Of a DNA stretch of 64,000 nucleotides, positions 34,627 to 43,971 are shown in pieces. The position numbers and the translations under genes were made by a program. This DNA comes from Enterocloster bolteae. Its GTDB lineage: Bacteria > Bacillota > Clostridia > Lachnospirales > Lachnospiraceae. The notes beneath the pieces are model-generated. The model saw only the letters and a list, made by a program, of their open reading frames with translations. It ran no database searches and was not told the DNA's origin. The stretch spans positions 5,022,001 through 5,086,000 of the forward strand of contig NZ_CP022464.2 in assembly GCF_002234575.2 (NCBI RefSeq), given 5' to 3'. The first letter of the stretch is position 1. Each line of letters begins with the position of its first letter.

Positions 34627-35481
34627 CTACACAGCCTCCTTTAATTCTTCCGTCTGAATGAACGTTTTTGTCACATCAATCTTTGATGCATCCATAATCA
34701 GTTCTTCGATTTTTCCTGCCCGGATTATGCCGCTGTTGGGATTTAAAACGCTGTCAATGGTATTGTTCACCTCCACATCCACCGTGGAATATTCAAATGC
34801 AAGCGTTGTATTTAAAAGGCGGCAGTTTTTCATCACCAGATTGTCAATGTAACACATACCCTGGCTGCTTTCAATGGTACAGTTGATGAGCGTTAAGTTC
34901 TTCGCATTCCAGCCTAAATATTCGCCGGAAATAAAGGAATCATAAACCGTTACATTTTCACTGTTCCAGAACGCGTCCTTGGACAGCAGCCTTGCGTGAT
35001 GAATTTCCGCATTTTTAACCCCATCAAAGGAATAATTTCCAACCAGTTCAAAGCCGTCGATATAAAGATTGCTGCTGTTCATTGCAAAATAATCGCCTTT
35101 CGCGGATACCTGGTCCATCCGGATCTGATAGCAGTTCCACAGGGTCTCACCTGCATTCGGCATGGTAACGCGCTCCAGTTCGATTCCGGTGGTACGGCGG
35201 AAATTTTTTGGAGCCTCCACAATACAGTTTTTCATGGAGATATTCTCCGTATACCAGATTCCGGCACGCCCCATCTCAAACAGCACGCAGTCCTCCATTT
35301 TAATATTGTGACTGTACCACAGCGGATATTTCCACTTGAACATGCTGCGGTAAAGCTCAATGTTTCTGCTTTCCTTTAAAGGGGATTCCCCATCAGCAAA
35401 AGTGGTATCATAGATTTTCAAATCCTTACCCTGGAATAACGCGCGCTCTCCTGTTAAAAACTTCTGATTAATCTGTTTCAT
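34627..35481 (-). CDS. DUF3737-family right-handed beta-helix-like protein
   Basis: The 284-residue protein matches the DUF3737 family (LTGERALFQGKDLKIYDTTFADGESPLKES at the N-terminus). It consists of short repeats ending in asparagine or aspartate ladders (NISMKNC, NLTLINC, NLVMKNC), as in a right-handed beta-helix. No signal peptide is present. The biochemical role of the family is unknown; it often accompanies redox and stress genes. The start follows AAGGAGGAG. It heads a unit with the PatB-type lyase and carries both recurring regulatory elements of this region upstream. Confidence 0.8.
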   Translation of the reverse strand: MKQINQKFLTGERALFQGKDLKIYDTTFADGESPLKESRNIELYRSMFKWKYPLWYSHNIKMEDCVLFEMGRAGIWYTENISMKNCIVEAPKNFRRTTGIELERVTMPNAGETLWNCYQIRMDQVSAKGDYFAMNSSNLYIDGFELVGNYSFDGVKNAEIHHARLLSKDAFWNSENVTVYDSFISGEYLGWNAKNLTLINCTIESSQGMCYIDNLVMKNCRLLNTTLAFEYSTVDVEVNNTIDSVLNPNSGIIRAGKIEELIMDASKIDVTKTFIQTEELKEAV

Positions 35482-35544
35482 TTTGTCTGCTCCTCCTTAA
35501 AATAATGTGAGTCGGTTTCTTAATATGAACTATCCTAACTGACG

Positions 35545-35585
35545 AAAATAACGGCTGGCTAACATAAGTATAAACTTTAAATAAA
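35545..35585 (-). promoter_or_regulatory. Recurring 41-bp element with GTTA repeats, copy 1
   Basis: Read on the minus strand it contains GTTTAT, GTTAGC and GTTATT at offsets of 12 and 11 bp, then TTAGGATAG. The same 41-bp layout occurs at 52726-52766 and 56407-56447. Direct repeats with an 11-bp period are typical of OmpR-family response regulator sites. Here it lies between the recurring promoter at 35621-35676 and the DUF3737 start. Confidence 0.6.
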
Positions 35586-35620
35586 CTTTGCCGTTTTACT
35601 CTTTTTCTTTATCTGACGAT

Positions 35621-35676
35621 ATTTTAATACCAATAGCATGAAATATCCAATGCTTATATCAAATTTATTTCTATGC
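35621..35676 (-). promoter_or_regulatory. Recurring box-plus-promoter, copy A (DUF3737 operon)
   Basis: On the minus strand the box with GCATAG and ATTTGATATAAG abuts TGGATA (35649-35644), then 17 bp, then TAAAAT (35626-35621). The same box, in the same position against the -35 hexamer and with the same 17-bp spacer, precedes four other operons in the window. Confidence 0.65.
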
Positions 35677-35828
35677 TTTTTGAGTATATCATATGGCTGG
35701 GTTTTCTGGATTTCAGAAATACTCAGCCATTTTGGGTACGGGCGGTTTTAACTGTCTGCATCTCACTATTTAGAGGCGATTGCAGCGACCGGTATGGTTG
35801 TCACCAGGGAAATTGCCCCGGCCTCCTT

Positions 35829-36371
35829 CTAAACATTTCTACCCATTTCATATGCGGCAGACAGCGCTTCCCCACATTCCTCTATTGCTCCTTTTTTGTC
35901 AGCACCGGTTCCGCGCACGACGCCGGCCAGACGGGACTTTTCAAAACAGCTGATCCAGCCCTCCAGGCCTTTCACTGCAGCCTCCATAGAGCTTTCCTCC
36001 TCGTCCGCCGAAGTGGCCAGCAGATAAATGTCACGGAATTCATACTCTGCCGGGAACAGCGGATTGGTGCGGTCCAACAATGTTTTCATCTGCCCCGACA
36101 TCTCATAGAAATAAATCGGGGTCGCAAATACCAATACATCCATTGCTTTCATCTGCGCTATAATTCTTTCTGCGTCGTCGCGCAGGATACATTTCCCTGT
36201 GGTCTGGCAGCCCAGGCAGCCCTTGCAGAATTCAATTTTCTTATCATAAAGGCAGATTTTCTTTGTCTCATGACCTGCCTCCTCTGCGCCTTTTATAAAT
36301 ACATCCGCCAGTGTCTCCGAATTTCCGCCGATACGGGGGCTGGTCGATAAAACCAGAATTCTTTTACTCAT
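35829..36371 (-). CDS. Flavodoxin-like NADPH-dependent FMN reductase
   Basis: The 180-residue protein starts with the FMN-binding loop LVLSTSPRIGGNSETLADVF and carries the cysteine-rich FCKGCLGCQTTGKC insert (about residues 45-65) seen in iron-sulfur flavoprotein-type and related flavin reductases. FATPIYFYEMSGQMKTLLDR follows at about 85-105. An in-frame ATG lies six codons upstream, but AAGGAAGG before the ATG at 36371 fits better. Its start region overlaps the end of the alpha/beta hydrolase gene frame. It probably reduces a flavin or a small organic substrate. Confidence 0.88.
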   Translation of the reverse strand: MSKRILVLSTSPRIGGNSETLADVFIKGAEEAGHETKKICLYDKKIEFCKGCLGCQTTGKCILRDDAERIIAQMKAMDVLVFATPIYFYEMSGQMKTLLDRTNPLFPAEYEFRDIYLLATSADEEESSMEAAVKGLEGWISCFEKSRLAGVVRGTGADKKGAIEECGEALSAAYEMGRNV

Positions 36372-36385
36372 ACATTTCCTTCCTT

Positions 36386-37327
36386 TCACAAATTCTCTCT
36401 GAAAAAGCGCTCCAGCTTATCAAAGGGAATCCGATCTGTCCTGTCATATAAATCAATGTGCTCCGCATCCTCCACCACATAAAGTTCCTTCGGCTCCTGT
36501 GCTTTCTCGTATACCATTTCAGAAAAGAACTTTGAGTGGGCACGGTCACCTGCAATAAAGAGAACGGGCCTTGGTGATATCTCCCCAACAAACGCGGTTA
36601 AGTCGGCATTCAAAAATGCCAGATCACTGGTTGTAGTAAATCCGCCTCTGGCGTTCGGATGGTGGCCTCTCTTTACTGCGTAGAAGCGGAACCATTCAGC
36701 TCCCGGCTCCGGCATTCCTTCCGGCACTGCATCTATAGGTTCTTCCGGAAAACTGGGAATATATTCCGGATATCCCTGTTCAAAATCTTCCCACCGTTTC
36801 AGAGACAGCCGTTCTTTCATTTCTGCCAGCGCAGCTTGATCCTGCGTGCCGCGGACGGCGGTTGTCATGACATACATGCTTGCGGTTGCCACCGCTTTGA
36901 TTCTTGTATCCGCCTGTGCTGCGGATAAAGCGAAGCCTCCGGAACCACAGATACCGATTACCCCGATTTTATCACAGTCCACATATGGGACTTTGACTCC
37001 AAGGTAATCCACCGCTGCGCTGAAATTCTCCGTAAAGATTTCCGGCGACGAAAGATTCCTCGGCTCCCCGGCGGACTCCCCCATAAAGGACTGGTCAAAG
37101 GTCAGGACCACAAATCCTCTTTTGGCCAGTTCATTGGCATAAACACAAGGCCCCTGCTCTTTTACGCCGCCATAGGGCGCACCCACGATAATCGCCGGAT
37201 GCGTTTCGCTGCCATCGATCGCCTTTGCCTGATAGAGATCTGCTGCAATGGCAAGTCCGTAACGGTTATTATATCTCACGTGTTTTCTTTCTACATCTTT
37301 ACTTAATTCTGCAATGTAATTTGCCAT
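36386..37327 (-). CDS. Alpha/beta hydrolase (dienelactone-hydrolase-like)
   Basis: The 313-residue cytoplasmic protein has the alpha/beta hydrolase core: oxyanion-type GAPYGGVKEQG (about 49-59), the nucleophile region GVIGICGSGG with candidate Ser129 (or Cys127), and a C-terminal DAEHIDLY histidine. Hydrolases of this group attack esters and lactones. A secreted paralogue lies at 53465-54658, where the serine position is tryptophan. The gene directly precedes the flavin reductase gene, and both may belong to the unit starting at the MATE gene. Confidence 0.85.
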   Translation of the reverse strand: MANYIAELSKDVERKHVRYNNRYGLAIAADLYQAKAIDGSETHPAIIVGAPYGGVKEQGPCVYANELAKRGFVVLTFDQSFMGESAGEPRNLSSPEIFTENFSAAVDYLGVKVPYVDCDKIGVIGICGSGGFALSAAQADTRIKAVATASMYVMTTAVRGTQDQAALAEMKERLSLKRWEDFEQGYPEYIPSFPEEPIDAVPEGMPEPGAEWFRFYAVKRGHHPNARGGFTTTSDLAFLNADLTAFVGEISPRPVLFIAGDRAHSKFFSEMVYEKAQEPKELYVVEDAEHIDLYDRTDRIPFDKLERFFRENL

Positions 37328-37420
37328 GATAATGTTCCTTTCTTTTCTTCCATATCTTACCGCGCAAAGCGCGCCCTGCCCGCAAGGCTTGAATTACGGG
37401 GTACCTTTTGGGTATACTTT

Positions 37421-38059
37421 TTATGCCATGCTTTCCTTCAAAATCTGTACAATCTCATCATGGGTCAGTACCTTATAGCCGCCGTCCATCACAAATGTAC
37501 CGTTCGCTATGCCCCCGATCATTTCCTCTGTGACTCCCAGTTCGCGGATACTCATTACAAGGCCCAGTTCCTTCATGTAGCTATCCATCTGTTTCAGGCC
37601 CTCCGCCGCAAGTTCCTCATCGGTTTTTCCGGCTGGGTCCACATCCCATACATTGACAGCATACCGTTTGAATTTAGCAAGGCCGTAAGGCATCAGGAAT
37701 CTGTAATAGGCCATGGAAACGGCAGACAGTGTCATTCCATGAGTGGCATCCGTGTAAGCTCCTGCCGGCTGCCCAATCATATGCACTATACAGTCTGTTG
37801 TCTTTCCTTTGGACACCAGTGTATTTAATGCCCATGTAGCGGTCCACATGATATTGCTTCTGGCCTCATAGTCCAAAGGATTCTTAACTGCAATCCTGGA
37901 GCTGTGAATCATGGATTTTAACATCCCCTCCATAATATAATCGGAAGTATTGTCATCCTCACCGGAAAAATACTGTTCCAGAATATGAGACATAATATCA
38001 TAAAAGCCTGCCACCATCTGATACCTGGGCAGCGTAAAGGTATAGGCAGGGTTCAGCAC
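37421..38059 (-). pseudogene. Iron-containing alcohol dehydrogenase, C-terminal half only
   Basis: The 212 codons match the helical C-terminal domain of Fe-dependent alcohol dehydrogenases (YqhD/butanol dehydrogenase type), with NPAYTFTLPRYQ at the start, DIMSHILEQYF and ATHGMTLSAV. The N-terminal NAD(P)-binding half, about 170-190 residues, is absent; the only start is a GTG jammed against GGAAGGA. The gap to the small gene upstream is 20 bases, so a deletion removed the 5' half. It is unlikely to be active. Confidence 0.8.
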
Positions 38060-38079
38060 TCCTTCCTTATATAATCCTG

Positions 38080-38310
38080 TTATTCTTCTTTATTCATCTG
38101 AAACACCAGATAGTCCAGGCAGTCAATCCGCTTTTCATTCGTATGTACTTTTTCCAACAGGCGTTTTCTATGCTGTTCCAACAGCTTTAACTGGTTCTGC
38201 CGGTTTCCAGCGATGCCTAATTTCATAAACTCTGCCACCATCTCCATATCACATCCGGCATCCTCCAGATTTTGAATCACGGAATCAGGGTTTTCCACAT
38301 AGTTTGCCAT
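38080..38310 (-). CDS. Small MerR-C-terminus-like helical protein
   Basis: The 76-residue protein is almost entirely helical and resembles the coiled-coil effector part of MerR-family regulators (LLEQHRKRLLEKVHTNEKRIDCLDYLVFQM) without any helix-turn-helix. It has its own good ribosome site (GGAGGTGAT). Similar free-standing small proteins occur beside redox genes in Clostridia. It could dimerise with a MerR protein; the function is unknown. It lies between the MATE gene and the truncated dehydrogenase. Confidence 0.65.
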   Translation of the reverse strand: MANYVENPDSVIQNLEDAGCDMEMVAEFMKLGIAGNRQNQLKLLEQHRKRLLEKVHTNEKRIDCLDYLVFQMNKEE

Positions 38311-38403
38311 TCTAATCTATCACCTCCCTTGTCTCCATTTCCCTCTATACCCACAAAGCATCGTGTGTTCTACATATAATTGACACTTATTGCTTTATTG
38401 TTT

Positions 38404-39786
38404 CTATGCAGTTTCGACCCTGTTTTCCCCATAAGTTTCTGCCATAGGCGCAATCATATTTTGTGTTACTTTTCCATATAACCACATTCCAAAAGGAATG
38501 GACAGAGCCTCCGCCACCGCAAACCCCGACCAGATAACCGTTATATTTCCCATAGCTGCTCCAATCAGAAGAATCGGTATGAGCAGAATTACCTGGCGCA
38601 TGAATGCAAGATACATGCTGTAGTTTCCATTTCCAAACCCCTGAAAAATTGCCGCAAATATAATCCCCACCGACGATACAAAAAAGCTGACCGACATAAT
38701 TCTGACCGCTGGAATACCGAGCCGTATCATCTGCTCAGAGGCGTCAAACAACATCAGGATTTTATCCGGTATCAATTCAAGAGAAATCAGGACCACTGTC
38801 ATGATTATCACTGCATAAAGAAATGCGCACCGGATTGTCTCATGGATTCTCTTTTCTTTTCCGGCCCCATAATTGTAAGCAATAATCGGGATCAGGCCGT
38901 TGTTCATTCCCTGGACGCCAATCTGTGCCAGGTTCTGAACTTTCATCAGGATTCCATAGATTGCCACTGCTGTTGATGAAAACTGGTACAGGATGGTATT
39001 GATAAATATTCCCATGACGGACATGATTCCCTGTACAATCGCTGTGGGGATTCCAACTTTCAGGATATTAGCCACATACTTTTTCTGGATATGCAGGGTA
39101 AAATGAACCGGGATTTCTTTGTTCCTTTTTATATTCAGATAAATTCCAAGAAGTCCTCCTGCCAGCTGCCCCGTAACGGTCGCTGCGGCCGCCCCTGCCG
39201 TCCCCATGGCCGGAAAACCAAAATATCCAAATATCAGGATTGGGTCTAAAATCACATTCACGAGGGAAGCTGTCCCCAGCGTGGCAAGGAACAGATTGGA
39301 TTTTCCTGTCGCAATCAACAGCCGGTCAAACACCCACTGGAGCATCTGGCCAAAGGAAAAGAGCATGCAGATCCGTATATAGGAAATTCCGTACCGCGCA
39401 ATCACTTCATTCCCGCCGGCCTGCCATGCAAAGTATGGTTTTACAAGTAACAGGCAGACAATTACATTAATCAGATACGCTCCGAATGCCATGACGATTG
39501 CCGCCGATGTTGTCTTTTTTACTTCCTCCGGTTGCTTTTCTCCCATGGCTTTGGATACCATTGCGTTCAGCCCCACGGCCAGCCCGCATCCCAGCGCAAT
39601 CATGAGCATCTGCAGCGGCGCCGCAATTGAGATTCCCGTCAGCGCATCCTCGCTGACACGGGAGACAAAGATACTGTCCACAAGGTTATAAAGATTGTTT
39701 ACCAGCAATGATATAATCAGTGGTATGGACGTTTTTATGATTAATCGGGGGATCGGTGTTGTCCCCATGATGCTTTCCTTCTGCAT
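38404..39786 (-). CDS. MATE-family efflux transporter
   Basis: The 460-residue protein has twelve predicted helices in two similar halves (PRLIIKTSIPLIISLLVNNLYNLVDSIFVSR in the first; KVGIPTAIVQGIMSVMGIFIN in the second), typical of the NorM/DinF-like MATE family of Na+- or H+-driven drug and metabolite exporters. The start follows GAGGAGG. It is divergent from the LysR gene and is driven by promoter copy E. Genes for a MerR-like protein, hydrolase and flavin reductase follow on the same strand. Confidence 0.92.
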   Translation of the reverse strand: MQKESIMGTTPIPRLIIKTSIPLIISLLVNNLYNLVDSIFVSRVSEDALTGISIAAPLQMLMIALGCGLAVGLNAMVSKAMGEKQPEEVKKTTSAAIVMAFGAYLINVIVCLLLVKPYFAWQAGGNEVIARYGISYIRICMLFSFGQMLQWVFDRLLIATGKSNLFLATLGTASLVNVILDPILIFGYFGFPAMGTAGAAAATVTGQLAGGLLGIYLNIKRNKEIPVHFTLHIQKKYVANILKVGIPTAIVQGIMSVMGIFINTILYQFSSTAVAIYGILMKVQNLAQIGVQGMNNGLIPIIAYNYGAGKEKRIHETIRCAFLYAVIIMTVVLISLELIPDKILMLFDASEQMIRLGIPAVRIMSVSFFVSSVGIIFAAIFQGFGNGNYSMYLAFMRQVILLIPILLIGAAMGNITVIWSGFAVAEALSIPFGMWLYGKVTQNMIAPMAETYGENRVETA

Positions 39787-39826
39787 ATTTTCCTCCTCGC
39801 AAATTATTTGCTTCTTTTATGTCTTT

Positions 39827-39882
39827 ATTGTAATCCAAAATCATATTCATATCAAATACTTATATTAAATACAATCCCATAC
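39827..39882 (-). promoter_or_regulatory. Recurring box-plus-promoter, copy E (MATE operon)
   Basis: On the minus strand the box with TATTTAATATAAGTAT abuts TTGATA (39855-39850), then 17 bp, then TACAAT (39832-39827). The box overlaps the start of the divergent LysR promoter. It is the only copy next to a LysR gene, the usual arrangement for LysR autoregulation. Confidence 0.7.
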
Positions 39883-39883
39883 T

Positions 39884-39912
39884 TGACAGGCATATCACAT
39901 TCTATATATAAT
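39884..39912 (+). promoter_or_regulatory. Consensus promoter of the LysR gene
   Basis: TTGACA (39884-39889), 17 bp and TATAAT (39907-39912) match the sigma-A consensus exactly. The regulatory box of the divergent MATE promoter ends two bases upstream. Confidence 0.85.
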
Positions 39913-39968
39913 AGACATAGAAGAATTTTCGTGTGTCTGGCATAAATAACAGGAATGGAGGAATCAGA

Positions 39969-40856
39969 TTGGATATTCGTGTTTTAAGATACTTTATGGC
40001 TGTCACCAGGGAAGAAAGCATATCAGGGGCCGCGGAGTCCCTCCATATGACACAGCCAACGCTGTCAAGGCAGCTCATGGACTTAGAGAATGAGATCGGA
40101 AAAAAACTGTTGATCCGCGGAAACCGCAGAATCACATTGACAGAGGAAGGGATGCTCCTCCGCAAACGGGCGGCGGAAATACTCGATCTGGTAGATAAGA
40201 CAGAAGCGGAACTTACGGCGCCGGATGAGGCCATTGGCGGAGACATTTACATTGGAGGCGGAGAGACAGATGCCATGCGTCTGATTGCCAGGATCGCCAC
40301 GGATTTACAAAAGAGCTGTCCTGATATCCGCTACCACTTATACAGCGGAAACGCGGATGATGTGATGGAACGGCTGGACAAGGGGCTTCTGGACTTTGGA
40401 ATCCTCATCGAACCAGCAGATATGAAAAAGTATGATTATATCCGCCTTCCTGCCACCGATACCTGGGGGCTATTAATGCCCAAGGACTGCCTTCTGGCCG
40501 CCCACGATTTCATCCGGCCGGAGGATATCTGGGAGCTGCCTCTTATATCCTCCCGACAGACTACGGTCAGCAATGAATTTTCAGGCTGGCTGAAAAAAGA
40601 TTATGATAAGCTGAATATCGTAGCCACCTATAATCTGGTATACAATGCCTCCCTTATGGTGGAGGAGGGACTGGGATACGCCCTGTGTCTGGACAAGCTG
40701 GTGAACACCTCAGAAGGCAGCCGCCTGTGTTTCCGGCCGTTGAAACCAAAGATGGACGCCCATCTTGACATTGTCTGGAAAAAATACCAGGTATTTTCCG
40801 GAGCAGCGGACCGTTTTCTTAAAAATGTGCAGGACGCTTTTCATAGCAGTATCTAA
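39969..40856 (+). CDS. LysR-family transcriptional regulator
   Basis: The 295-residue protein has an N-terminal LysR helix-turn-helix (MDIRVLRYFMAVTREESISGAAESLHMTQPTLSRQLMDLE) and an effector domain of LysR substrate-binding type (about 90-295). The start is a TTG at 39969, six bases after GGAGG; no ATG gives the canonical N-terminus. It is divergent from the MATE gene across 180 bases that contain promoter copy E. It is the prime candidate to bind the five recurring boxes of this region. A hairpin terminator follows at 40935. Confidence 0.92.
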   Translation: MDIRVLRYFMAVTREESISGAAESLHMTQPTLSRQLMDLENEIGKKLLIRGNRRITLTEEGMLLRKRAAEILDLVDKTEAELTAPDEAIGGDIYIGGGETDAMRLIARIATDLQKSCPDIRYHLYSGNADDVMERLDKGLLDFGILIEPADMKKYDYIRLPATDTWGLLMPKDCLLAAHDFIRPEDIWELPLISSRQTTVSNEFSGWLKKDYDKLNIVATYNLVYNASLMVEEGLGYALCLDKLVNTSEGSRLCFRPLKPKMDAHLDIVWKKYQVFSGAADRFLKNVQDAFHSSI

Positions 40857-40934
40857 TCTTCCATGCAGACCTGCCATATGGCGTAGAAAAACACGTGCTC
40901 TGCAAAATATAGTTACTGTCAATTCGGACAAGGA

Positions 40935-40980
40935 CAGGCAGCCTCTGCAACACGCCATGCAGAGGCCGCCTGTTTCTTTT
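40935..40980 (+). terminator. Terminator of the LysR gene
   Basis: CAGGC and CCTCTGC pair with GCAGAGG and GCCTG around a ten-base loop, followed by TTTCTTTT. It also separates the converging cyclophilin-like gene. Confidence 0.75.
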
Positions 40981-40990
40981 CCCATTCCAG

Positions 40991-41509
40991 CTATTCCAAA
41001 GAAAATGTTACTGTCACATCACCGCTTCCAAGCGCTTCCGTCCATCCGGATAAATCATCTATTTTGCCCAGCCTCGTATAGCTCCAGGAATTAGAACCAT
41101 AAAATATTACGATCTGATTTCCGTTATATAAAACAATATCCCCTGACTGCGTCGTGGTTTGACTGTTACTGGCCGGCAGACTGGTTCCAATCGAGCCTAC
41201 CTTTTCAAATCCGGAATAATCATTCATCTGGATTACTACAGGAGCAGTCTGCATCATCCTGACAAAAGAATCCACTGCCGTATTATCCTCCAGCGTTGCT
41301 GTAAATGTACTGCTGCCTATCTGTACATTCATCGTTATTGCTCTGCTCTCCTCCGTCGTCGCTATTTCTGACGTCTCCATTGTTGTTTCAGCTGTATGTT
41401 CACTCCTGGCTGCTTCTTCCGGCTGTAGATTTCCGGCACTATAGGCTGACGATACAAACATGGCAGCCAACACCAATCCCGCAAACAGCTTCTTCTTATA
41501 TAGTCTCAT
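40991..41509 (-). CDS. Secreted cyclophilin-like fold protein
   Basis: The 172-residue protein has a signal peptide (MRLYKKKLFAGLVLAAMFVSSAYS), a threonine/glutamate-rich linker (about 25-60) and a cyclophilin-like beta domain of the bacterial 'cyclophilin-like 2' type (NVQIGSSTFTATLEDNTAVDSF to the C-terminus). It probably is not a proline isomerase; the family's ligand is unknown. GAAAGGAAATAGG supports the start at 41509. It follows the histidine kinase and response regulator genes, so it may be their target. Two longer relatives occur at 45984 and 52886. Confidence 0.8.
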   Translation of the reverse strand: MRLYKKKLFAGLVLAAMFVSSAYSAGNLQPEEAARSEHTAETTMETSEIATTEESRAITMNVQIGSSTFTATLEDNTAVDSFVRMMQTAPVVIQMNDYSGFEKVGSIGTSLPASNSQTTTQSGDIVLYNGNQIVIFYGSNSWSYTRLGKIDDLSGWTEALGSGDVTVTFSLE

Positions 41510-41616
41510 GAATCCTATTTCCTTTCGTAATATTTTTAATCGCTCTTTTTGCAAACATCCCCTGCGGCTTTCTTCCCCTTACATTTCTTCTTCGGAACTT
41601 AGATGGATTTTTCTCC

Positions 41617-42312
41617 TCACTCCACCTTAAACCGGTATCCGGCTCCCCAGACCGTCTCAATAAACGGTGAGGAATCGGCATTCTTCTCCAGTTTCTCTCT
41701 CAAACGGTTTATATGTACTGTCACAGTCGCCGTATTTCCTACCGAGTCCATGCCCCAAATCCGGTCAAACAATGTATCTTTTGAGAAAACAATATTGGGA
41801 TTCTCAGCCAGGAAAAGAAGCACTTCAAATTCCTTATTGGCCAGGTTCATTTCCTCGCCATTCAAGTATACCCTTCTTTCCTTAGGACGGATGGCGAGAT
41901 TCTTCACGATAATTGCGTCCTCCTTTTGCTGCTCCCGGTGCTCCAGCAGTCTCTCGTGAATCTGGATATGGGATTTTACCCTGGCTACCAATTCCGCAGG
42001 ACTGAAAGGCTTTACCAGATAATCGTCCGCCCCCAGGCCAAGTCCCCGTATTTTGTCTACATCCTCTTTTTTGGCTGTGACCATGATAACCGGCAAATGC
42101 AAGGATTTCCTTACCTCCCGGCACACCTCAAACCCACTTTTACCCGGCAGCATCACATCCAGAATCAGGGCATCCCAGCCGCCGGCCATTGCCCGGTTAA
42201 GCCCCTCATTTCCATCAAAAATAAGCTCTACTTCAAAACCGCCGGCCTCCAGATAATCCCGTTCCAGTTCTGCAATCAACTCGTCATCTTCTACTATCAA
42301 TACTTTATTCAT
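41617..42312 (-). CDS. OmpR-family response regulator
   Basis: The 231-residue protein has a receiver domain with Asp52 (ALILDVMLPGKSG) and a C-terminal OmpR winged helix (about 130-230; LTNKEFEVLLFLAENPN-like segment, then VGNTATVTVHINRLREKLE). It is encoded one base after its histidine kinase gene, kinase first. OmpR regulators bind direct repeats about 11 bp apart, matching the layout of the 41-bp elements at 35545, 52726 and 56407. The binding itself is inferred. Confidence 0.93.
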   Translation of the reverse strand: MNKVLIVEDDELIAELERDYLEAGGFEVELIFDGNEGLNRAMAGGWDALILDVMLPGKSGFEVCREVRKSLHLPVIMVTAKKEDVDKIRGLGLGADDYLVKPFSPAELVARVKSHIQIHERLLEHREQQKEDAIIVKNLAIRPKERRVYLNGEEMNLANKEFEVLLFLAENPNIVFSKDTLFDRIWGMDSVGNTATVTVHINRLREKLEKNADSSPFIETVWGAGYRFKVE

Positions 42313-42313
42313 G

Positions 42314-43804
42314 CTATTTCTCCTCTGTCATTGGCAGATGTATAATAATCGCAAGGCCTCCATGATTTTCCGCATGGACGATTCCTCTGTGGCCTGATAT
42401 GATCTCCTTTACAACAGCCAGTCCGATTCCGCTGCCTTCCCCAGAATTACTCCTGGCCCCATCCACCCGGTAAAAGCTCTCAAACAGGCGGTCCAGGCTT
42501 TCTTCCGGCACCCCCGGCCCATCGTCGGAAAAGATGAACTCCACCACTGTACTGCGTTCCACACGCCTTAGGGATATCACCACATTTGAATGGGGATGCC
42601 TGCGGTAGTGTATGGTATTGGTAAACAGGTTGTCCAGCACGCGTTTCATCTCCTCTTTATCAAGAAGGACCGGGAATTCTCCCCCTTCACTTGTGAGTTT
42701 AAATTCCACCTTATTTTGTCTGGCCTCCTCCTCATAAGAAATCAGGTATTGCCCTATAAACCTTTTTAAATCTGCCGGTTCCAAATGGTAATGGAAGCTG
42801 CTGCTGTCCAGCCGGTTATATTCGGAAAGACTGTCTACCAGGCGAGATAAATCCTTTGCCCTTGTTTTGATGGCGGACAGATACCGCTGCCTTTTTTCCG
42901 GGGTATTGGCAATCCCATCCATCAGCCCGTCCAGATACCCGCTGATGGACGTGAGCGGGGTCCTATGGTCATGGGAAATACCAATAATCAGGTCCTTTTT
43001 CCGCTGTTCATCCTTCAGCCGCTGCTCCACTGACTCCTTTAAATAGGCTCTCATCTCATCAAAGTCCCGGCATACCTCGCCGAATTCATCCTCTTTCGTA
43101 TAATCAATGCTGGTATCTAAATTCCCCTCCTTGATTTCCTTTGTGCCGCGGCTCAGTTTCTGCAAAGGAACCAGAACGCTCTTAGATATCCAGCAGGAAA
43201 GGATTCCATTGACACAAACAGTCAGGACCAGAAATGCGCTGATAAAGCCCACGATATAGTTCAGGATATAGTTCTGCAGATAGGAGATAACTTCCTGGTC
43301 GGTTTCCCCAGTATGGACCGCCAAAATGCACACAGCCTTCTCCCCATGGTAAAATGTATGCTTCACCACGGACACATCATGGTAGCTTGCTGTCAGGGTC
43401 TTAGCCGATTCCATGGCTGTACCTGCTACAGATTCCGCCGCCCTCATCTCCTCCTCCGAAATATTGGAATAAATCTCATTTCCATTTTTGGTAATCAGAA
43501 AATGATACCCCATTCTGGAAAGTTTATTTTCCAGATGGTTCATTTTGTCACTTTTCCTGATTTCCGTCCCGGCCTCTCTATGAACCCCCTGTCCCCAGTT
43601 ATTCTCCCACAGTTCCTGTTGATAGGTGTAAATAAGGCTCTGGGCCGACTGAATCCCATTCTCATCCTGATACATGGTCTCCAGCGTATACCAGTAACTG
43701 CCCAGCGAAGTCTGTAAACATACTGCAACAATAATGGCCGTCAGCATAATCGGAATAAGCGCCATCATTACATTAGATAATTTGATTTTCTGTCTGATTG
43801 TCAT
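42314..43804 (-). CDS. Sensor histidine kinase of a two-component system
   Basis: About 496 residues: a first membrane helix (about 10-32), an extracellular sensor region of about 145 residues, a second helix (about 180-205), HAMP, HisKA with the motif SHDHRTPLTS (usually SHDLRTPLTS) and HATPase_c with SDDGPGVP and GSGIGLAVV. The ATG at 43804 (GGGGAG upstream) or at 43822 are both possible starts. It is paired with the OmpR regulator immediately downstream. The signal sensed is unknown; its operon also encodes a secreted cyclophilin-like protein. Confidence 0.9.
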   Translation of the reverse strand: MTIRQKIKLSNVMMALIPIMLTAIIVAVCLQTSLGSYWYTLETMYQDENGIQSAQSLIYTYQQELWENNWGQGVHREAGTEIRKSDKMNHLENKLSRMGYHFLITKNGNEIYSNISEEEMRAAESVAGTAMESAKTLTASYHDVSVVKHTFYHGEKAVCILAVHTGETDQEVISYLQNYILNYIVGFISAFLVLTVCVNGILSCWISKSVLVPLQKLSRGTKEIKEGNLDTSIDYTKEDEFGEVCRDFDEMRAYLKESVEQRLKDEQRKKDLIIGISHDHRTPLTSISGYLDGLMDGIANTPEKRQRYLSAIKTRAKDLSRLVDSLSEYNRLDSSSFHYHLEPADLKRFIGQYLISYEEEARQNKVEFKLTSEGGEFPVLLDKEEMKRVLDNLFTNTIHYRRHPHSNVVISLRRVERSTVVEFIFSDDGPGVPEESLDRLFESFYRVDGARSNSGEGSGIGLAVVKEIISGHRGIVHAENHGGLAIIIHLPMTEEK

Positions 43805-43971
43805 TGCCTGTTTTCTCCCCATATTCCCATTTTTTCTCCGGAATAAAAATTGCGGAGCTTTTCCAATCCTGTACATGTCTGCAGCTTCCAGATGTTTTTG
43901 TACGGTATCTGCTTTATATAACGGGAGGAGTCATGATGTGTTTAAACAATTTCCAAACTATCGAGCCAATC

